Source: JACMLC01 sp963817025
GTDB taxonomy: Bacteria > Acidobacteriota > Blastocatellia > Pyrinomonadales > Pyrinomonadaceae
NCBI GenBank assembly: GCA_963817025.1
Contig: CAWFML010000004.1
Coordinates: forward strand, 186,001 to 250,000
Reading direction: 5' to 3'
Length of the DNA stretch: 64,000 nt
Shown: positions 17,306-25,620 of the stretch, piece after piece
Layout of the letters: each line of letters opens with the position of its first letter
Numbering within the stretch: position 1 is the stretch's first letter
Position numbers and translations under genes: made by a program
Notes under the pieces: model-generated
Databases searched by the model: none
What the model saw: only the letters and a program-made list of their open reading frames with translations
What the model was told of the DNA's origin: nothing

Positions 17306-17376
17306 TTCAGTTCGCAGTTTACAAACTATTCACGCGTAATTCAGACGGATGTAACATCGCGCCTTCAAACTATTAT
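17306..17376 (+). promoter_or_regulatory. Candidate Pho box region and -10 element before pstS
   Basis: TTCAG-N6-GTAAC at 17340-17355 matches the 11-bp periodic site before the porin. A weaker copy, TTCAG-N6-GTTTA, lies at 17306-17321. TATTAT at 17371-17376 is a possible -10 element, 15 bases after GTAAC rather than 10 as before the porin, so the exact promoter is less certain. Confidence 0.42.
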
Positions 17377-17426
17377 GTCTTTCCGATCTCGTGAGATTAA
17401 CCCCTTTAAAATGAGGAGAAGCTTGT

Positions 17427-18533
17427 ATGTCATTCTCGAAAAATCTCAAGCACGCGGCTCTCGCACTGGCTCTGGCCTTCGCGGTCATTTTCCAACTGGC
17501 TTGCAGCGGCGATCCGGTTGGCAAAAACTCCGGAACCAGTGAGGGCGGCGCAGTCCAGCTACAGGGACAGGGCGCAAGCTTCCCCAAACCGATGTATGAG
17601 AAATGGATCAGCGAGTACGGGAAGCTGCATTCAAACGTGCGCCTTGACTATCAATCGCAGGGGTCTGGCGCGGGCATCAAGGCCATACAGAACCAGACGG
17701 CTGACTTTGGCGCATCCGATGCTCCGATGTCCGATGAGGATTTGAAAAAAGCTCCGGGCGAAATCCTGCATATCCCGACGGTGCTCGGAGCAGTCGTCCT
17801 AACTTATAACATGCAGGGCGCGACGCAGCCTTTGAGATTTTCGCCGGATGTCATCGTGGACATCTTTCTGGGCAAGATTAAAAAGTGGGATGATGCGCGC
17901 ATCAAGGCTGATAATCCGAATGTGACTCTTCCGGCCAATGACATTACTGTCGTCTATCGCTCGGACGGCAGCGGCACGACTCAGGTGTTCACAGACTACC
18001 TATCGAAAGTCAGTCCCGAATGGAAACAAAAAGTGGGGACGGACAAAGCGCCCAAGTGGCCCGACGGCATCGGCGTGGGAGCCAAAGGCAACGAGGGCGT
18101 CACGGGGCAGGTCAAGAACACTCCGAACACCATCGGTTATGTCGAATTGGCTTTTGCTAAAAACAATGCTCTGCCCATCGCCGTCATCAAAAACAGCGCG
18201 GGAAATTTCGTCGAGCCGACGCTTGAAGCTGTGACGGCTGCGGCATCGGAATCGGCGGCCAGCATGCCTGAGACGCTCCATCAATCAATTACCAATGCGA
18301 GCGGGGCCAACGCTTATCCGATTTCGAGCTACACTTACATTCTCATCTACAAAGATCAGAAGGATGCTGCGAAGGGCAAGGCGCTGGTTGATTTTCTCTG
18401 GTGGTGTCTACACGATGGCGAGAAATACGTGAAGGAATTGCTGTACGCGCCCCTGCCGCCGGACATCGTTAAACGCGCAGAGGCCAAGCTGAACACAATC
18501 ACTTCGGGAGGCAAGCCCGTGCGCGGAGCTTAG
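17427..18533 (+). CDS. pstS: Phosphate ABC transporter substrate-binding lipoprotein
   Basis: This periplasmic phosphate receptor has 368 residues. A lipoprotein signal peptide ends in the lipobox LACS (Cys 26). Phosphate-binding segments are GQGASFPKPMYEKW, SQGSGAGIKAI, FGASDAPMS and RSDGSGTTQVF. A well-placed GAGGAG precedes the ATG. It heads the transporter operon; pstC follows after 83 bases. Lipid anchoring is unusual compared with the soluble PstS of E. coli but common in other phyla. Confidence 0.96.
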   Translation: MSFSKNLKHAALALALAFAVIFQLACSGDPVGKNSGTSEGGAVQLQGQGASFPKPMYEKWISEYGKLHSNVRLDYQSQGSGAGIKAIQNQTADFGASDAPMSDEDLKKAPGEILHIPTVLGAVVLTYNMQGATQPLRFSPDVIVDIFLGKIKKWDDARIKADNPNVTLPANDITVVYRSDGSGTTQVFTDYLSKVSPEWKQKVGTDKAPKWPDGIGVGAKGNEGVTGQVKNTPNTIGYVELAFAKNNALPIAVIKNSAGNFVEPTLEAVTAAASESAASMPETLHQSITNASGANAYPISSYTYILIYKDQKDAAKGKALVDFLWWCLHDGEKYVKELLYAPLPPDIVKRAEAKLNTITSGGKPVRGA

Positions 18534-18616
18534 GAATTTGAGATTGGATAAGGACGAAAGTCAGCTTTAGATTCCATAATTCTCTTTCAATCAAAAAGCG
18601 CAAATCTAAAGTCAAG

Positions 18617-19630
18617 ATGTCTGAATTGCAGCCAAACATTCCGGGGCCTGCTGCCGAATACGGCGCGACGGCGCGTCGCTGGAACTGGCGTCGCGTGCTG
18701 CCTGCGACGGGCGGCAGAGGCGATGCCGCGTTTCGCCTGATTTTGTTCTCAAGCGCGCTGCTGATAATCCTGATCGTCGTTTCGATGGTCTGGATGATGA
18801 CGGCGAACGCGATGCCCGCCATCCGCCGTTTCGGTTTCGGTTTTTTGACGGGACGCGACTGGAATCCCGTCGCGCAGGTCTTCGGCGGGCTGCCGTTTAT
18901 CTACGGCACAATCGTCTCGTCCATCATCGCGCTCATCATCGCCGTGCCGCTTTCGCTCGGCGTCGCAGTCTTTTTAGTCGAACAATCCCCGGCGCGTCTG
19001 GCGCGGCCCATAGCTTTTCTGGTCGAGTTGTTGGCCGCGATTCCTTCAGTCGTTTACGGACTCTGGGGCATCTTCGTGCTCGCGCCTTTCCTGCGCGTGC
19101 ATGTCGAGCCGCCGCTGCAAAAATGGTTCGGCTGGCTGCCGCTGTTTCAGGGCAGGATTACCGGCATCGGTCTTTTGACGGGCGGAGTCATACTGGCAAT
19201 CATGGTGACGCCGATTATCACAGCCGTCGTGCGTGATGTGCTCGCGGCAGTGCCTGTCACGCAACGCGAAGCCGCGCTCGCGCTCGGCGCGACGCGCTGG
19301 GAAACGACGCGCGTCGTGCTCGCCAATGCGGCGTCAGGAATTGCGGGCGCGATTGTGCTCGGACTGGGCAGAGCGATTGGCGAGACGATGGCCGTCACGA
19401 TGGTCATCGGCAATGTGCCGCAGATTAGCCCCTCTCTGTTTGAGCCGTCGTACACGATTGCTTCCGTCCTCGCCAGCAATTTTTCAGAAGCGACGGACGA
19501 GCTTTATCTCAGCTCTTTAATCTTCATCGGACTGATACTGTTTCTCGTCACCTTCGTCGTCAACGGCGCGGCGAAGCTTCTTGTCTGGAGCGTGACGCGC
19601 GGGACGAGCGGGACGGCGAGGGCTGCTTGA
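18617..19630 (+). CDS. pstC: Phosphate ABC transporter permease
   Basis: This inner-membrane permease has 337 residues with about six transmembrane helices. PstC hallmarks are PSVVYGLWGIFVLAPFLR and the EAA loop REAALALGATRWETTRVV. An N-terminal cytoplasmic extension of about 40 residues precedes the first helix. It pairs with PstA, whose gene begins one base after its stop codon, indicating translational coupling. Confidence 0.96.
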   Translation: MSELQPNIPGPAAEYGATARRWNWRRVLPATGGRGDAAFRLILFSSALLIILIVVSMVWMMTANAMPAIRRFGFGFLTGRDWNPVAQVFGGLPFIYGTIVSSIIALIIAVPLSLGVAVFLVEQSPARLARPIAFLVELLAAIPSVVYGLWGIFVLAPFLRVHVEPPLQKWFGWLPLFQGRITGIGLLTGGVILAIMVTPIITAVVRDVLAAVPVTQREAALALGATRWETTRVVLANAASGIAGAIVLGLGRAIGETMAVTMVIGNVPQISPSLFEPSYTIASVLASNFSEATDELYLSSLIFIGLILFLVTFVVNGAAKLLVWSVTRGTSGTARAA

Positions 19631-19631
19631 G

Positions 19632-20477
19632 ATGAGCGACGCATACGTGCAAGGCACAACTTTTCGGCGCGCGGTCAATACCATCATGACTACGCTGACG
19701 GCGGCGTGCGCTTTGTTCGTCGTTGGCATCCTCGTCATCATTCTGGCCTACATAGCCGTGCGCGGACTCACTTCGATCAATCTCGAATTTTTGACCGCGA
19801 CGCCTCAGCCGGTCGGCGAGGGCGGAGGCATCGGCAATGCCATCGTCGGCTCTTTTATCATGCTGCTGCTTTCAAGCGTGATCGGGCTGCCCATCGGGAT
19901 TGCCACAGGAGTTTACCTTGCGGAGTTTGGAGACGGCTGGACGGGAAACATCGTCAGGTTTGTGACGGACACGCTGACGGGCGTTCCTTCCATCATCGTC
20001 GGCATCTTTATTTACACGCTGATCGTGCTGCCGATGGGCCGCGCCTCCGCGCTCGCCGGAAGCATCGCGCTCGCGTTGATCATGATTCCGATTGTCGCGC
20101 GCACCACGGAAGAGATGATCCGGCTTGTGCCGACCTCTTTGCGCGAAGGCGCGCTCGCGCTCGGCGCTCCGCAGTGGCGCGTGACGCTGGGCGTCGTGCT
20201 GCCCGCCGCGTCATCCGGCATCGCCACGGGCGCGATGCTCGCCATCGCACGCGTCTCAGGCGAAACCGCGCCGCTTTTGTTCACGGCTCTCGGCAGCCGG
20301 TATTACAACTTTTTTCTGGACAAGCCGATGTCGTCTTTGACCGTGCAGATTTACAACTATGCCATCGGGCCTTACGATGTCGAACATAATATGGCGTGGG
20401 CGGCGACGCTCGTGTTGATGACCTTAATTTTAGCAATCAATATCACCGTTCGCTTCTTTACGCGAAAGAAGTTTTGA
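19632..20477 (+). CDS. pstA: Phosphate ABC transporter permease
   Basis: This is the second membrane subunit, 281 residues and six predicted helices. PstA signatures are GVPSIIVGIFIYTLIVLPMG and the EAA loop REGALALGAPQWRVTLGVVL. The ATG overlaps the end of pstC in TTGAGATG. A family D repeat separates it from pstB, so mRNA structure could lower distal expression, which is inference. Confidence 0.96.
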   Translation: MSDAYVQGTTFRRAVNTIMTTLTAACALFVVGILVIILAYIAVRGLTSINLEFLTATPQPVGEGGGIGNAIVGSFIMLLLSSVIGLPIGIATGVYLAEFGDGWTGNIVRFVTDTLTGVPSIIVGIFIYTLIVLPMGRASALAGSIALALIMIPIVARTTEEMIRLVPTSLREGALALGAPQWRVTLGVVLPAASSGIATGAMLAIARVSGETAPLLFTALGSRYYNFFLDKPMSSLTVQIYNYAIGPYDVEHNMAWAATLVLMTLILAINITVRFFTRKKF

Positions 20478-20480
20478 AAA

Positions 20481-20600
20481 TTTGTCCTTTGTGCTTTGTC
20501 CTTTGTGCTTCGTACTTTGCCTGTCTTATCTGACGTTGAGTTTTGTCTCACAAGATTGAGTCGCGTGCGAAGCACAAAGGACAAAGAACAAAGCACAATC
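20481..20600. repeat. Inverted-arm repeat, family D
   Basis: The left arm has words TTTGTCCTTTGTGC, the right arm GCACAAAGGACAAAG. The loop (about 20533-20566) reads GTTGAGTTTTGTCTCACAAG and then GATTGAGTCGCG. This loop is the reverse complement, with few changes, of the loop at 21477-21590, so the two elements stand in opposite orientation around pstB. Confidence 0.9.
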
Positions 20601-20603
20601 TTT

Positions 20604-21470
20604 ATGATTATGTCCACGACCACTCCAGCACCATTGCAGAAGCCGCGCGTCAGCGAAGGACGCGCAGAAGAGTTGCATCAGAGCGAGATAGTGCAAGCTC
20701 CTGAGACCGCTGCACAGGCGAAGATCAGCGTCAGCGGATTGAACTTTTTTTATGGCCGCGCACAGGCTCTGTATAACATCTCGCTGGAGGTTCCGGCGCG
20801 CGTCGTGATGGCCTTTATCGGGCCTTCCGGCTGCGGCAAATCAACTTTTCTGCGCACATTGAACCGGATGAACGATACGATTCCCGGCACGCGCGTCGAA
20901 GGCCGTGTCGAGATTGACGGGAGCGACATTTATGCTCCCGGCACGGATGTGGTCGCTTTGAGACGCAAGGTCGGGATGGTCTTTCAAAAGTCGAACCCGT
21001 TTCCGAAATCAATCTATGACAACGTGGCTTACGGCCTGCGCATCAACCGGATGACGACCGCCAAGGCCGAACTGGATGAGCGCGTCGAGCAGGCTCTGAC
21101 GGACGCCGCGCTGTGGCCCGAAGTCAAAGACCGTTTGAAAGCGAGCGCGCTCGGTCTGTCCGGCGGGCAGCAGCAGCGGCTCTGCATCGCACGCGCGCTC
21201 GCAGTGCGTCCCGAAGTCGTCTTGATGGACGAACCTGCTTCCGCGCTTGACCCGATGGCGACGCAAAAGATTGAAGAGTTGATTGTCGAACTCAAACGTC
21301 AATACACCATCGTCATCGTCACGCATAATATGCAGCAGGCCGCGCGCGTCTCTGACCAGACGGCTTTCTTCTGGCTCGGTAAACTGATCGAAGTCAATTC
21401 CACCGAAAGAGTGTTTACCAAGCCGGACGAGAAGTTGACCGAGGATTACATCACCGGAAGATTTGGATGA
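20604..21470 (+). CDS. pstB: Phosphate ABC transporter ATP-binding protein
   Basis: This is the cytoplasmic ATPase of the Pst importer. Walker A is GPSGCGKST, the signature LSGGQQQR, Walker B VVLMDEP, and the switch histidine lies in VTHNMQQA. From the ATG at 20604 it has 289 residues, about 30 more than E. coli PstB, owing to a polar N-terminal tail. A longer frame upstream runs through the repeat and is not believable as protein. No clear Shine-Dalgarno sequence is present because the repeat adjoins the start. Confidence 0.97.
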   Translation: MIMSTTTPAPLQKPRVSEGRAEELHQSEIVQAPETAAQAKISVSGLNFFYGRAQALYNISLEVPARVVMAFIGPSGCGKSTFLRTLNRMNDTIPGTRVEGRVEIDGSDIYAPGTDVVALRRKVGMVFQKSNPFPKSIYDNVAYGLRINRMTTAKAELDERVEQALTDAALWPEVKDRLKASALGLSGGQQQRLCIARALAVRPEVVLMDEPASALDPMATQKIEELIVELKRQYTIVIVTHNMQQAARVSDQTAFFWLGKLIEVNSTERVFTKPDEKLTEDYITGRFG

Positions 21471-21476
21471 AAGAGT

Positions 21477-21590
21477 GTTTTGTACTTTGTTTTTTGTTCT
21501 CTGTTCTTTGCACGCGACTCAACCTTGAGAGACAAAACTCAACGCGAGCGAGATAAGCAAAGAACAAAAACAAAGGGCAAAGGACAAAAG
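21477..21590. repeat. Inverted-arm repeat, family D, opposite orientation to 20481-20600
   Basis: The arms are TTTGTACTTTGTTTTTTGTTC and GAACAAAAACAAAGGGCAAAG words. The loop (GCACGCGACTCAACCTTGAG and GACAAAACTCAACGCG) is the reverse complement of the loop before pstB. It lies between pstB and phoU. Confidence 0.9.
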
Positions 21591-21598
21591 AAGGAATT

Positions 21599-22255
21599 AT
21601 GGAACGTAGAATACTAGATCGTGAGCTTGATGCTTTAAGAGACCGCGTGTTGCTGTTGGGCGGCGAGACGGAGCGGGCTTTGCAAAGGTCAATCTATTCG
21701 CTGGTCGAGCGCGACAGCGAGGCGGCGCATGACGTGCTCGACGCGGATGACCAGATAGACCAGCTCGAAGTCGAGATAGACCGCCTGTGTGTGGATACCA
21801 TCGCGCTCAGGCAGCCCGCCGCGCGCGACCTGCGCTTTGTCATCTCGGTAGTAAAAATCACGCCGATTCTTGAACGCATCGCCGACCACGCCTGCAACAT
21901 CGCACGCGCCGCTATTGATCTCAACGACGAGCCGGAGATGAAATCCCACATTGACTTGCCGCGCATGGCCGAGCAGGCGACAGGGATGCTTCATGCCGCG
22001 CTCGACGCTTTCACTTCCGGCGATGCGGAGGCGGCGCGCAGCGTTATTGAGCGCGACGACGAGATTGACGAGATTTACGACCGGCTCTTTCATGACCTGA
22101 TAGATATGATGGTCGCTGACCCGACCGTCACGAGCCGCGCCGCGCGCCTCCTGTTCGTCGCCAAACACATCGAGCGCGTCGCCGATTACGTCACGGACAT
22201 CTGCGAGATGACCGTCTACATGACGGAAGCAGAGTTTATTAAACATAGCAACTGA
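21599..22255 (+). CDS. phoU: Phosphate signalling complex protein PhoU
   Basis: This helical regulator has 218 residues in two three-helix bundles. The metal-cluster motifs are ILERIADHACNIARAA and KHIERVADYVTDICE. It transmits the state of PstSCAB to the PhoR sensor and represses the regulon at high phosphate. AAGGA is five bases before the ATG. It sits between pstB and phoB, each separated by a repeat. Confidence 0.96.
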   Translation: MERRILDRELDALRDRVLLLGGETERALQRSIYSLVERDSEAAHDVLDADDQIDQLEVEIDRLCVDTIALRQPAARDLRFVISVVKITPILERIADHACNIARAAIDLNDEPEMKSHIDLPRMAEQATGMLHAALDAFTSGDAEAARSVIERDDEIDEIYDRLFHDLIDMMVADPTVTSRAARLLFVAKHIERVADYVTDICEMTVYMTEAEFIKHSN

Positions 22256-22259
22256 AAAG

Positions 22260-22364
22260 CAGGGATGAAGGCGGAAGGATGAAAAGAGTGCTATTGAAAA
22301 TGAGCAACTCAAGTTTGAATAGCATGCCTTTCATCCTTCATCCTTCATCCTTCATCCTTCATCC
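22260..22364. repeat. Inverted-arm repeat, family G (GGATGAAGGATGAA words)
   Basis: The left arm (GGGATGAAGGCGGAAGGATG) faces a right arm made of four TTCATCC units (22331-22358). The loop has GTGCTATTGAAAATGAGC and TTTGAATAGCATGCC, also partly self-complementary (GCTATT/AATAGC). Relatives are at 23067, 27039 and 51995. Confidence 0.88.
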
Positions 22365-22372
22365 TTAAAATT

Positions 22373-23077
22373 ATGCCTGGACCAATTTTGATCGTCGAAG
22401 ACGATGCGGACATCGCGGAAAGCCTGCGTTATAACCTTGAGCGTGACGGCTTGAAGACGCGCACGGCGGAGACCGGCGAGAAGGGCTTGATGGCTGCGCT
22501 GGATGCGCAGTCAGGGCCGCCGTCGCTGATTATTCTAGACCTGATGCTGCCGGGCATGAGCGGCACGGAGTTGTGCCGTCGCCTGCGGCGCGAGCCACAG
22601 ACACGCCGGACGCCGATCATCATGCTCACGGCGCGCGTGTCCGAAGCAGAGCGCGTGGCCGGTCTCGACCTCGGCGCGGATGACTACATCACGAAGCCTT
22701 TCTCCGTGCGCGAGTTGCTGGCGCGCGTGCGCGCCGTGCTCAGGCGCGTGGACGAGAACACGCAGGCGCGTTATGAGGACGGCCACTTGCAGATTGACTT
22801 TGCGGATATGCGTGTCGTCTGCGACGGCGAAAGCGTCAAGCTCACACGCAAAGAGTTTGCGCTGCTCTCGATGCTTTCCAAGAGCGCGGGCCGCGTGGCG
22901 ACGCGCCAGCAATTGCTGGACAACGTGTGGGGCTACCAGTATTTTGGCGACACGCGCACGCTCGATGTGCACATACGCCGCCTCAGGCAAAAGCTAGGCC
23001 CATGTGGCGACGCTATCGAAACAGTCGTCGGCGTGGGCTATCGCTTCGCCGGATGCAAGGAGGAAAAGCAAGGATGA
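22373..23077 (+). CDS. phoB: Phosphate regulon response regulator
   Basis: The protein has 234 residues in OmpR/PhoB arrangement. The receiver domain has acidic residues Asp 10/11, phospho-acceptor Asp 56 (LIILDLMLPG), Thr (IIMLTARVSE) and Lys (YITKPFSVREL). The C-terminal winged helix spans about 130-230 (VWGYQYFGDTRTLDVHIRRLR). Context (pst, phoU, phoR) supports PhoB. The last codons and the stop codon lie in the left arm of the next repeat, so its C-terminal residues were probably shaped by the repeat. Confidence 0.95.
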   Translation: MPGPILIVEDDADIAESLRYNLERDGLKTRTAETGEKGLMAALDAQSGPPSLIILDLMLPGMSGTELCRRLRREPQTRRTPIIMLTARVSEAERVAGLDLGADDYITKPFSVRELLARVRAVLRRVDENTQARYEDGHLQIDFADMRVVCDGESVKLTRKEFALLSMLSKSAGRVATRQQLLDNVWGYQYFGDTRTLDVHIRRLRQKLGPCGDAIETVVGVGYRFAGCKEEKQG

Positions 23078-23237
23078 ATTGGGAAGGATGAAGGATGAAG
23101 AGCATGCTGTTAAAGATGAGCGGTTCAAGGATAAAAGGCATGTTGTTCAGCGATGAAAGTCATGCTGTGCAAACATGTAGCATTCAAATTCTAATAGCAT
23201 TCTCTTCATCCTTCATCCTTCCCAATTCATCCTTGCT
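23067..23237. repeat. Inverted-arm repeat, family G, 34-bp perfect arms
   Basis: The arms 23067-23100 and 23204-23237 are perfect 34-bp reverse complements built of AGGATGAA words. The loop is 103 bases and contains three degenerate GCATGCTGTT/GCATGTTGTT/TCATGCTGTG units. It separates phoB from phoR. Confidence 0.93.
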
Positions 23238-23246
23238 CTAAATATT

Positions 23247-24539
23247 GTGTCTCGCCGTCGCATGCTGGCGTTAATGTTGTGGAGCGCGATTGTCGCAGCC
23301 CTCATCATTATCGCTCTCTGGAATCCGCTCGCCGCCGCGCTCTCGCTGTGTGCTGCGCTCGCCGCCGCCGGACTGGCATCTCTTCTGACTTCAACAAACA
23401 CAACTGGCGGGCGAAAAACAGCAGAGGCATTGACAGGCGCGTCTACGCTGCCAAAGCCTCTGCTTGAGAGTCAGGCAAACACCGATGCGGTCTCGCCGGG
23501 CGCGTTGCTGGATGCGACGATGAACAGCATGCGCGAGGGCGTCCTGATTGTTGATGGAGAGATGCGTATCATCGCGTCGAATGCGGCGGCGCGCGAAGTT
23601 TTCGACGGCATCGAAGGCAAGCTTGAATCGCTGCGTCTGAGCGAGGTGACGCGCAATCCTTCAATTCATGACGCCTTTCGCGCCGCGCTGGAAGAGGGCC
23701 AGCGCATCGAGGCCAAAGTCGAAATGCGGCGCGGGGAGCGTAGCGTTTTCGATTTGCGCGTCGCCCCCTTGCGCCTGACGAGCGCGGGGCGCACGCGCGG
23801 GGCCATCGGCATCTTCGTTGACATCACACAGCTCGAAAGGCTTGAGCGCGTGCGGCAGGAATTTCTCTCCAACGTCTCGCATGAATTGAGGACGCCCCTG
23901 ACGGCCATCATCGCTTTTGTCGAAACGCTTGAAGAAGGCGCGATTGACGACGGCGAGAATAATCGCCGCTTCCTCAAAGTGATTCGACGCAATGCGGAGC
24001 GGATGCATAATTTGATAGACGACATCCTTGAGTTGTCATCCATCGAAGCAGGCATCGTCACGGTCGAGCCGAGAGAGGTGCGACTCTCAGCCGTCATCGA
24101 AGACATCACGACTGCGCTGGCCGCGCGGGCAGCCTCGCGCAGGGTGACGCTGCACAATGAAGTGTTCAACGGCGTGATGGTTTATGCGGACGCGCGGCGG
24201 CTCGAACAGATGATTACAAACCTTGTGGATAACGCCATCAAGTTTAACCGCGAAGAGGGCCGCGTCATCATCCGCCATGAAACGGCTGCGGAACGCGACC
24301 GCATCAGCGTCACGGACACAGGCGACGGCATCAGCAGCGAACACATCGAACGCATCTTCGAGCGTTTCTATCGCATAGACCGCGCACGCTCGCGCGAGAT
24401 GGGCGGCACAGGTCTCGGACTCGCCATCGTCAAACACCTCGCGCGCGCGCATGGCGGCGAAGCGACGGTTCAATCCACCCCCGGCGACGGCTCTACCTTT
24501 ATCATCGAACTCCCAAAGGCAGTGACGAGTGATAAGTGA
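23247..24539 (+). CDS. phoR: Phosphate regulon sensor histidine kinase
   Basis: The protein has 430 residues. Two transmembrane helices (about 5-25 and 28-48) have almost no periplasmic loop, as in PhoR, followed by a PAS domain (about 85-195), the HisKA domain with phospho-acceptor His 212 (NVSHELRTPLTAI) and the HATPase domain with NLVDNAIKFN, DTGDGISSEHIERIF and GGTGLGLAIVKHL. The start is a GTG (23247) with no clear Shine-Dalgarno sequence. The final residues (VTSDK) are encoded by the left arm of the next repeat. It should phosphorylate PhoB under phosphate limitation. Confidence 0.94.
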   Translation: MSRRRMLALMLWSAIVAALIIIALWNPLAAALSLCAALAAAGLASLLTSTNTTGGRKTAEALTGASTLPKPLLESQANTDAVSPGALLDATMNSMREGVLIVDGEMRIIASNAAAREVFDGIEGKLESLRLSEVTRNPSIHDAFRAALEEGQRIEAKVEMRRGERSVFDLRVAPLRLTSAGRTRGAIGIFVDITQLERLERVRQEFLSNVSHELRTPLTAIIAFVETLEEGAIDDGENNRRFLKVIRRNAERMHNLIDDILELSSIEAGIVTVEPREVRLSAVIEDITTALAARAASRRVTLHNEVFNGVMVYADARRLEQMITNLVDNAIKFNREEGRVIIRHETAAERDRISVTDTGDGISSEHIERIFERFYRIDRARSREMGGTGLGLAIVKHLARAHGGEATVQSTPGDGSTFIIELPKAVTSDK

Positions 24540-24597
24540 TGAGTGACAAGATAAAAGCTTTCTGTCTTTAACTCGTCACTTGTCACTCGTCACTGCG
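24519..24597. repeat. Inverted-arm repeat, family E
   Basis: The left arm is made of GTGACGAGTGATAAGTGATG words, the right arm of CGTCACTTGTCACTCGTCAC words, around ATAAAAGCTTTCTGTCTTTA. A further CGCCCGTCACTGC follows to 24615. The left arm contains the phoR stop codon. Confidence 0.88.
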
Positions 24598-24625
24598 CTT
24601 GTCGCCCGTCACTGCTTCATAAACC

Positions 24626-24655
24626 TTGACGCTGTGCGAGAGGGCTTGTTACACT
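24626..24655 (+). promoter_or_regulatory. Candidate sigma-70 promoter of carD
   Basis: TTGACG (24626-24631) and TACACT (24650-24655) are 18 bases apart, with a TG extension before the -10 hexamer. The predicted leader to the carD ATG is about 95 bases. Confidence 0.45.
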
Positions 24656-24758
24656 TTTGTGAGAATTAAGCGAACCCGACGCTTGCTGCGTCGCCTGAGG
24701 GTCTCCTACAAACCTGTACGTGCGGCGTAGTCTGATTTTTGTAATCGATGGAGGTGCA

Positions 24759-25307
24759 ATGGTGGGCTTTAAAGTCGGCCAGAAAGTTGTTTATCCTAAT
24801 CATGGGATCGGAACCATCGAGCAGATCGAACAGAAACAAATTGGCGCAACCTCACTTCCCTTTTATACCCTGCGCTTAGCGGCTACTAATTCTGTCGTTC
24901 TCGTTCCGGTCGCCAATGCTTCAGAAGTTGGTCTTCGTTCCCCGATCTCATCCGGTGAATGCGAACTGCTCTTAAAGAGCCTTGCAGATGATTTCACGTC
25001 CCCCGCGCATGATTGGAAAGATCGTTTCAAAGATTTTTCGGAAAAGATGCGTACCGGCGATGTCTTTGAAGCCGCAGATGTGCTCAAGAACCTGACTTTC
25101 TTAAGTCATGTCAAACCGCTCTCGTTTCGTGAGCAGCGGATGCTTGAGCGTGCACATTATCTGGTGGTTTCTGAACTGGCGGCGGTCTGTCGCCAGCCCG
25201 AATGCAATATCGAGCCTCGCGTCGAACAGGCGCTCGTACGAGCCTGTGCCAAGCATGAGCGTCGCCCAGCAAGAGCGCGCGCAGCCGGAGCGACTATCGG
25301 TCACTGA
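24759..25307 (+). CDS. carD: CarD family transcriptional regulator
   Basis: The protein has about 182 residues. The N-terminal CarD/TRCF RNA polymerase interaction domain starts FKVGQKVVYPNHGIGTIEQI, and the helical C-terminal domain contains WKDRFKDFSEKMRTGD and LSFREQRMLERAHYLVVSELA. CarD/CdnL binds the RNA polymerase beta subunit and stabilises open complexes, often at rRNA promoters. The ATG at 24759 has GGAGG six bases upstream; a GTG 13 codons earlier is less likely. The gene appears to be a single unit with its own promoter. Confidence 0.92.
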   Translation: MVGFKVGQKVVYPNHGIGTIEQIEQKQIGATSLPFYTLRLAATNSVVLVPVANASEVGLRSPISSGECELLLKSLADDFTSPAHDWKDRFKDFSEKMRTGDVFEAADVLKNLTFLSHVKPLSFREQRMLERAHYLVVSELAAVCRQPECNIEPRVEQALVRACAKHERRPARARAAGATIGH

Positions 25308-25620
25308 CCGGCGAAATTTATAAATCAATCTATCAAGAGCAACACACAGCAAGGCCCACACGGGCGATGCCGCTAGAGGTCTGCGACAACGAAGAGAAGT
25401 TCGGAGAGTTTTAAAGAGTTCAGAGAGTTTGGAGCGCGCGGAAACAATGGCGCTTCTCTTTTAACTCTCTAAACTCTCCGAACTCTTTAACCTTCTTCTT
25501 CCCTCCTTTGCGCGAGAACTTCCTGAAGCAATGTATTCATCCATGCCCTGCATGCTATAATCCCCCGGTCACAAGCTCTAATAATTCAAGTCTGCTTTAA
25601 TCCCCGCTTTTAAGAGCGCG
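25308..25620. other. Intergenic region between carD and the CBS protein gene
   Basis: No coding signal is visible in these 313 bases. They contain the family H repeat (25396-25490) and a pyrimidine-rich tract. The promoter of the downstream gene is presumably near 25540-25600, but no convincing hexamers were found. Confidence 0.4.
25396..25490. repeat. Inverted-arm repeat, family H (AACTCTCTAAACTCTC words)
   Basis: The left arm GTTCGGAGAGTTTTAAAGAG and further AGAGAGTTTGG words face CTCTAAACTCTCCGAACTC. The centre has GGAAACAATGGCGCTTCTC. The same centre, GGAAAGAATGGCGCTTATC, occurs in the inner part of the element at 44788-44911, so the loop as well as the arms is conserved. Confidence 0.88.

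Noticed and set aside
20496..20603. Longer N-terminus of PstB starting at 20496
   Set aside because: The extra 36 codons are the right arm and loop of a family D repeat, and PstB proteins start near the first beta-strand after the ATG at 20604.
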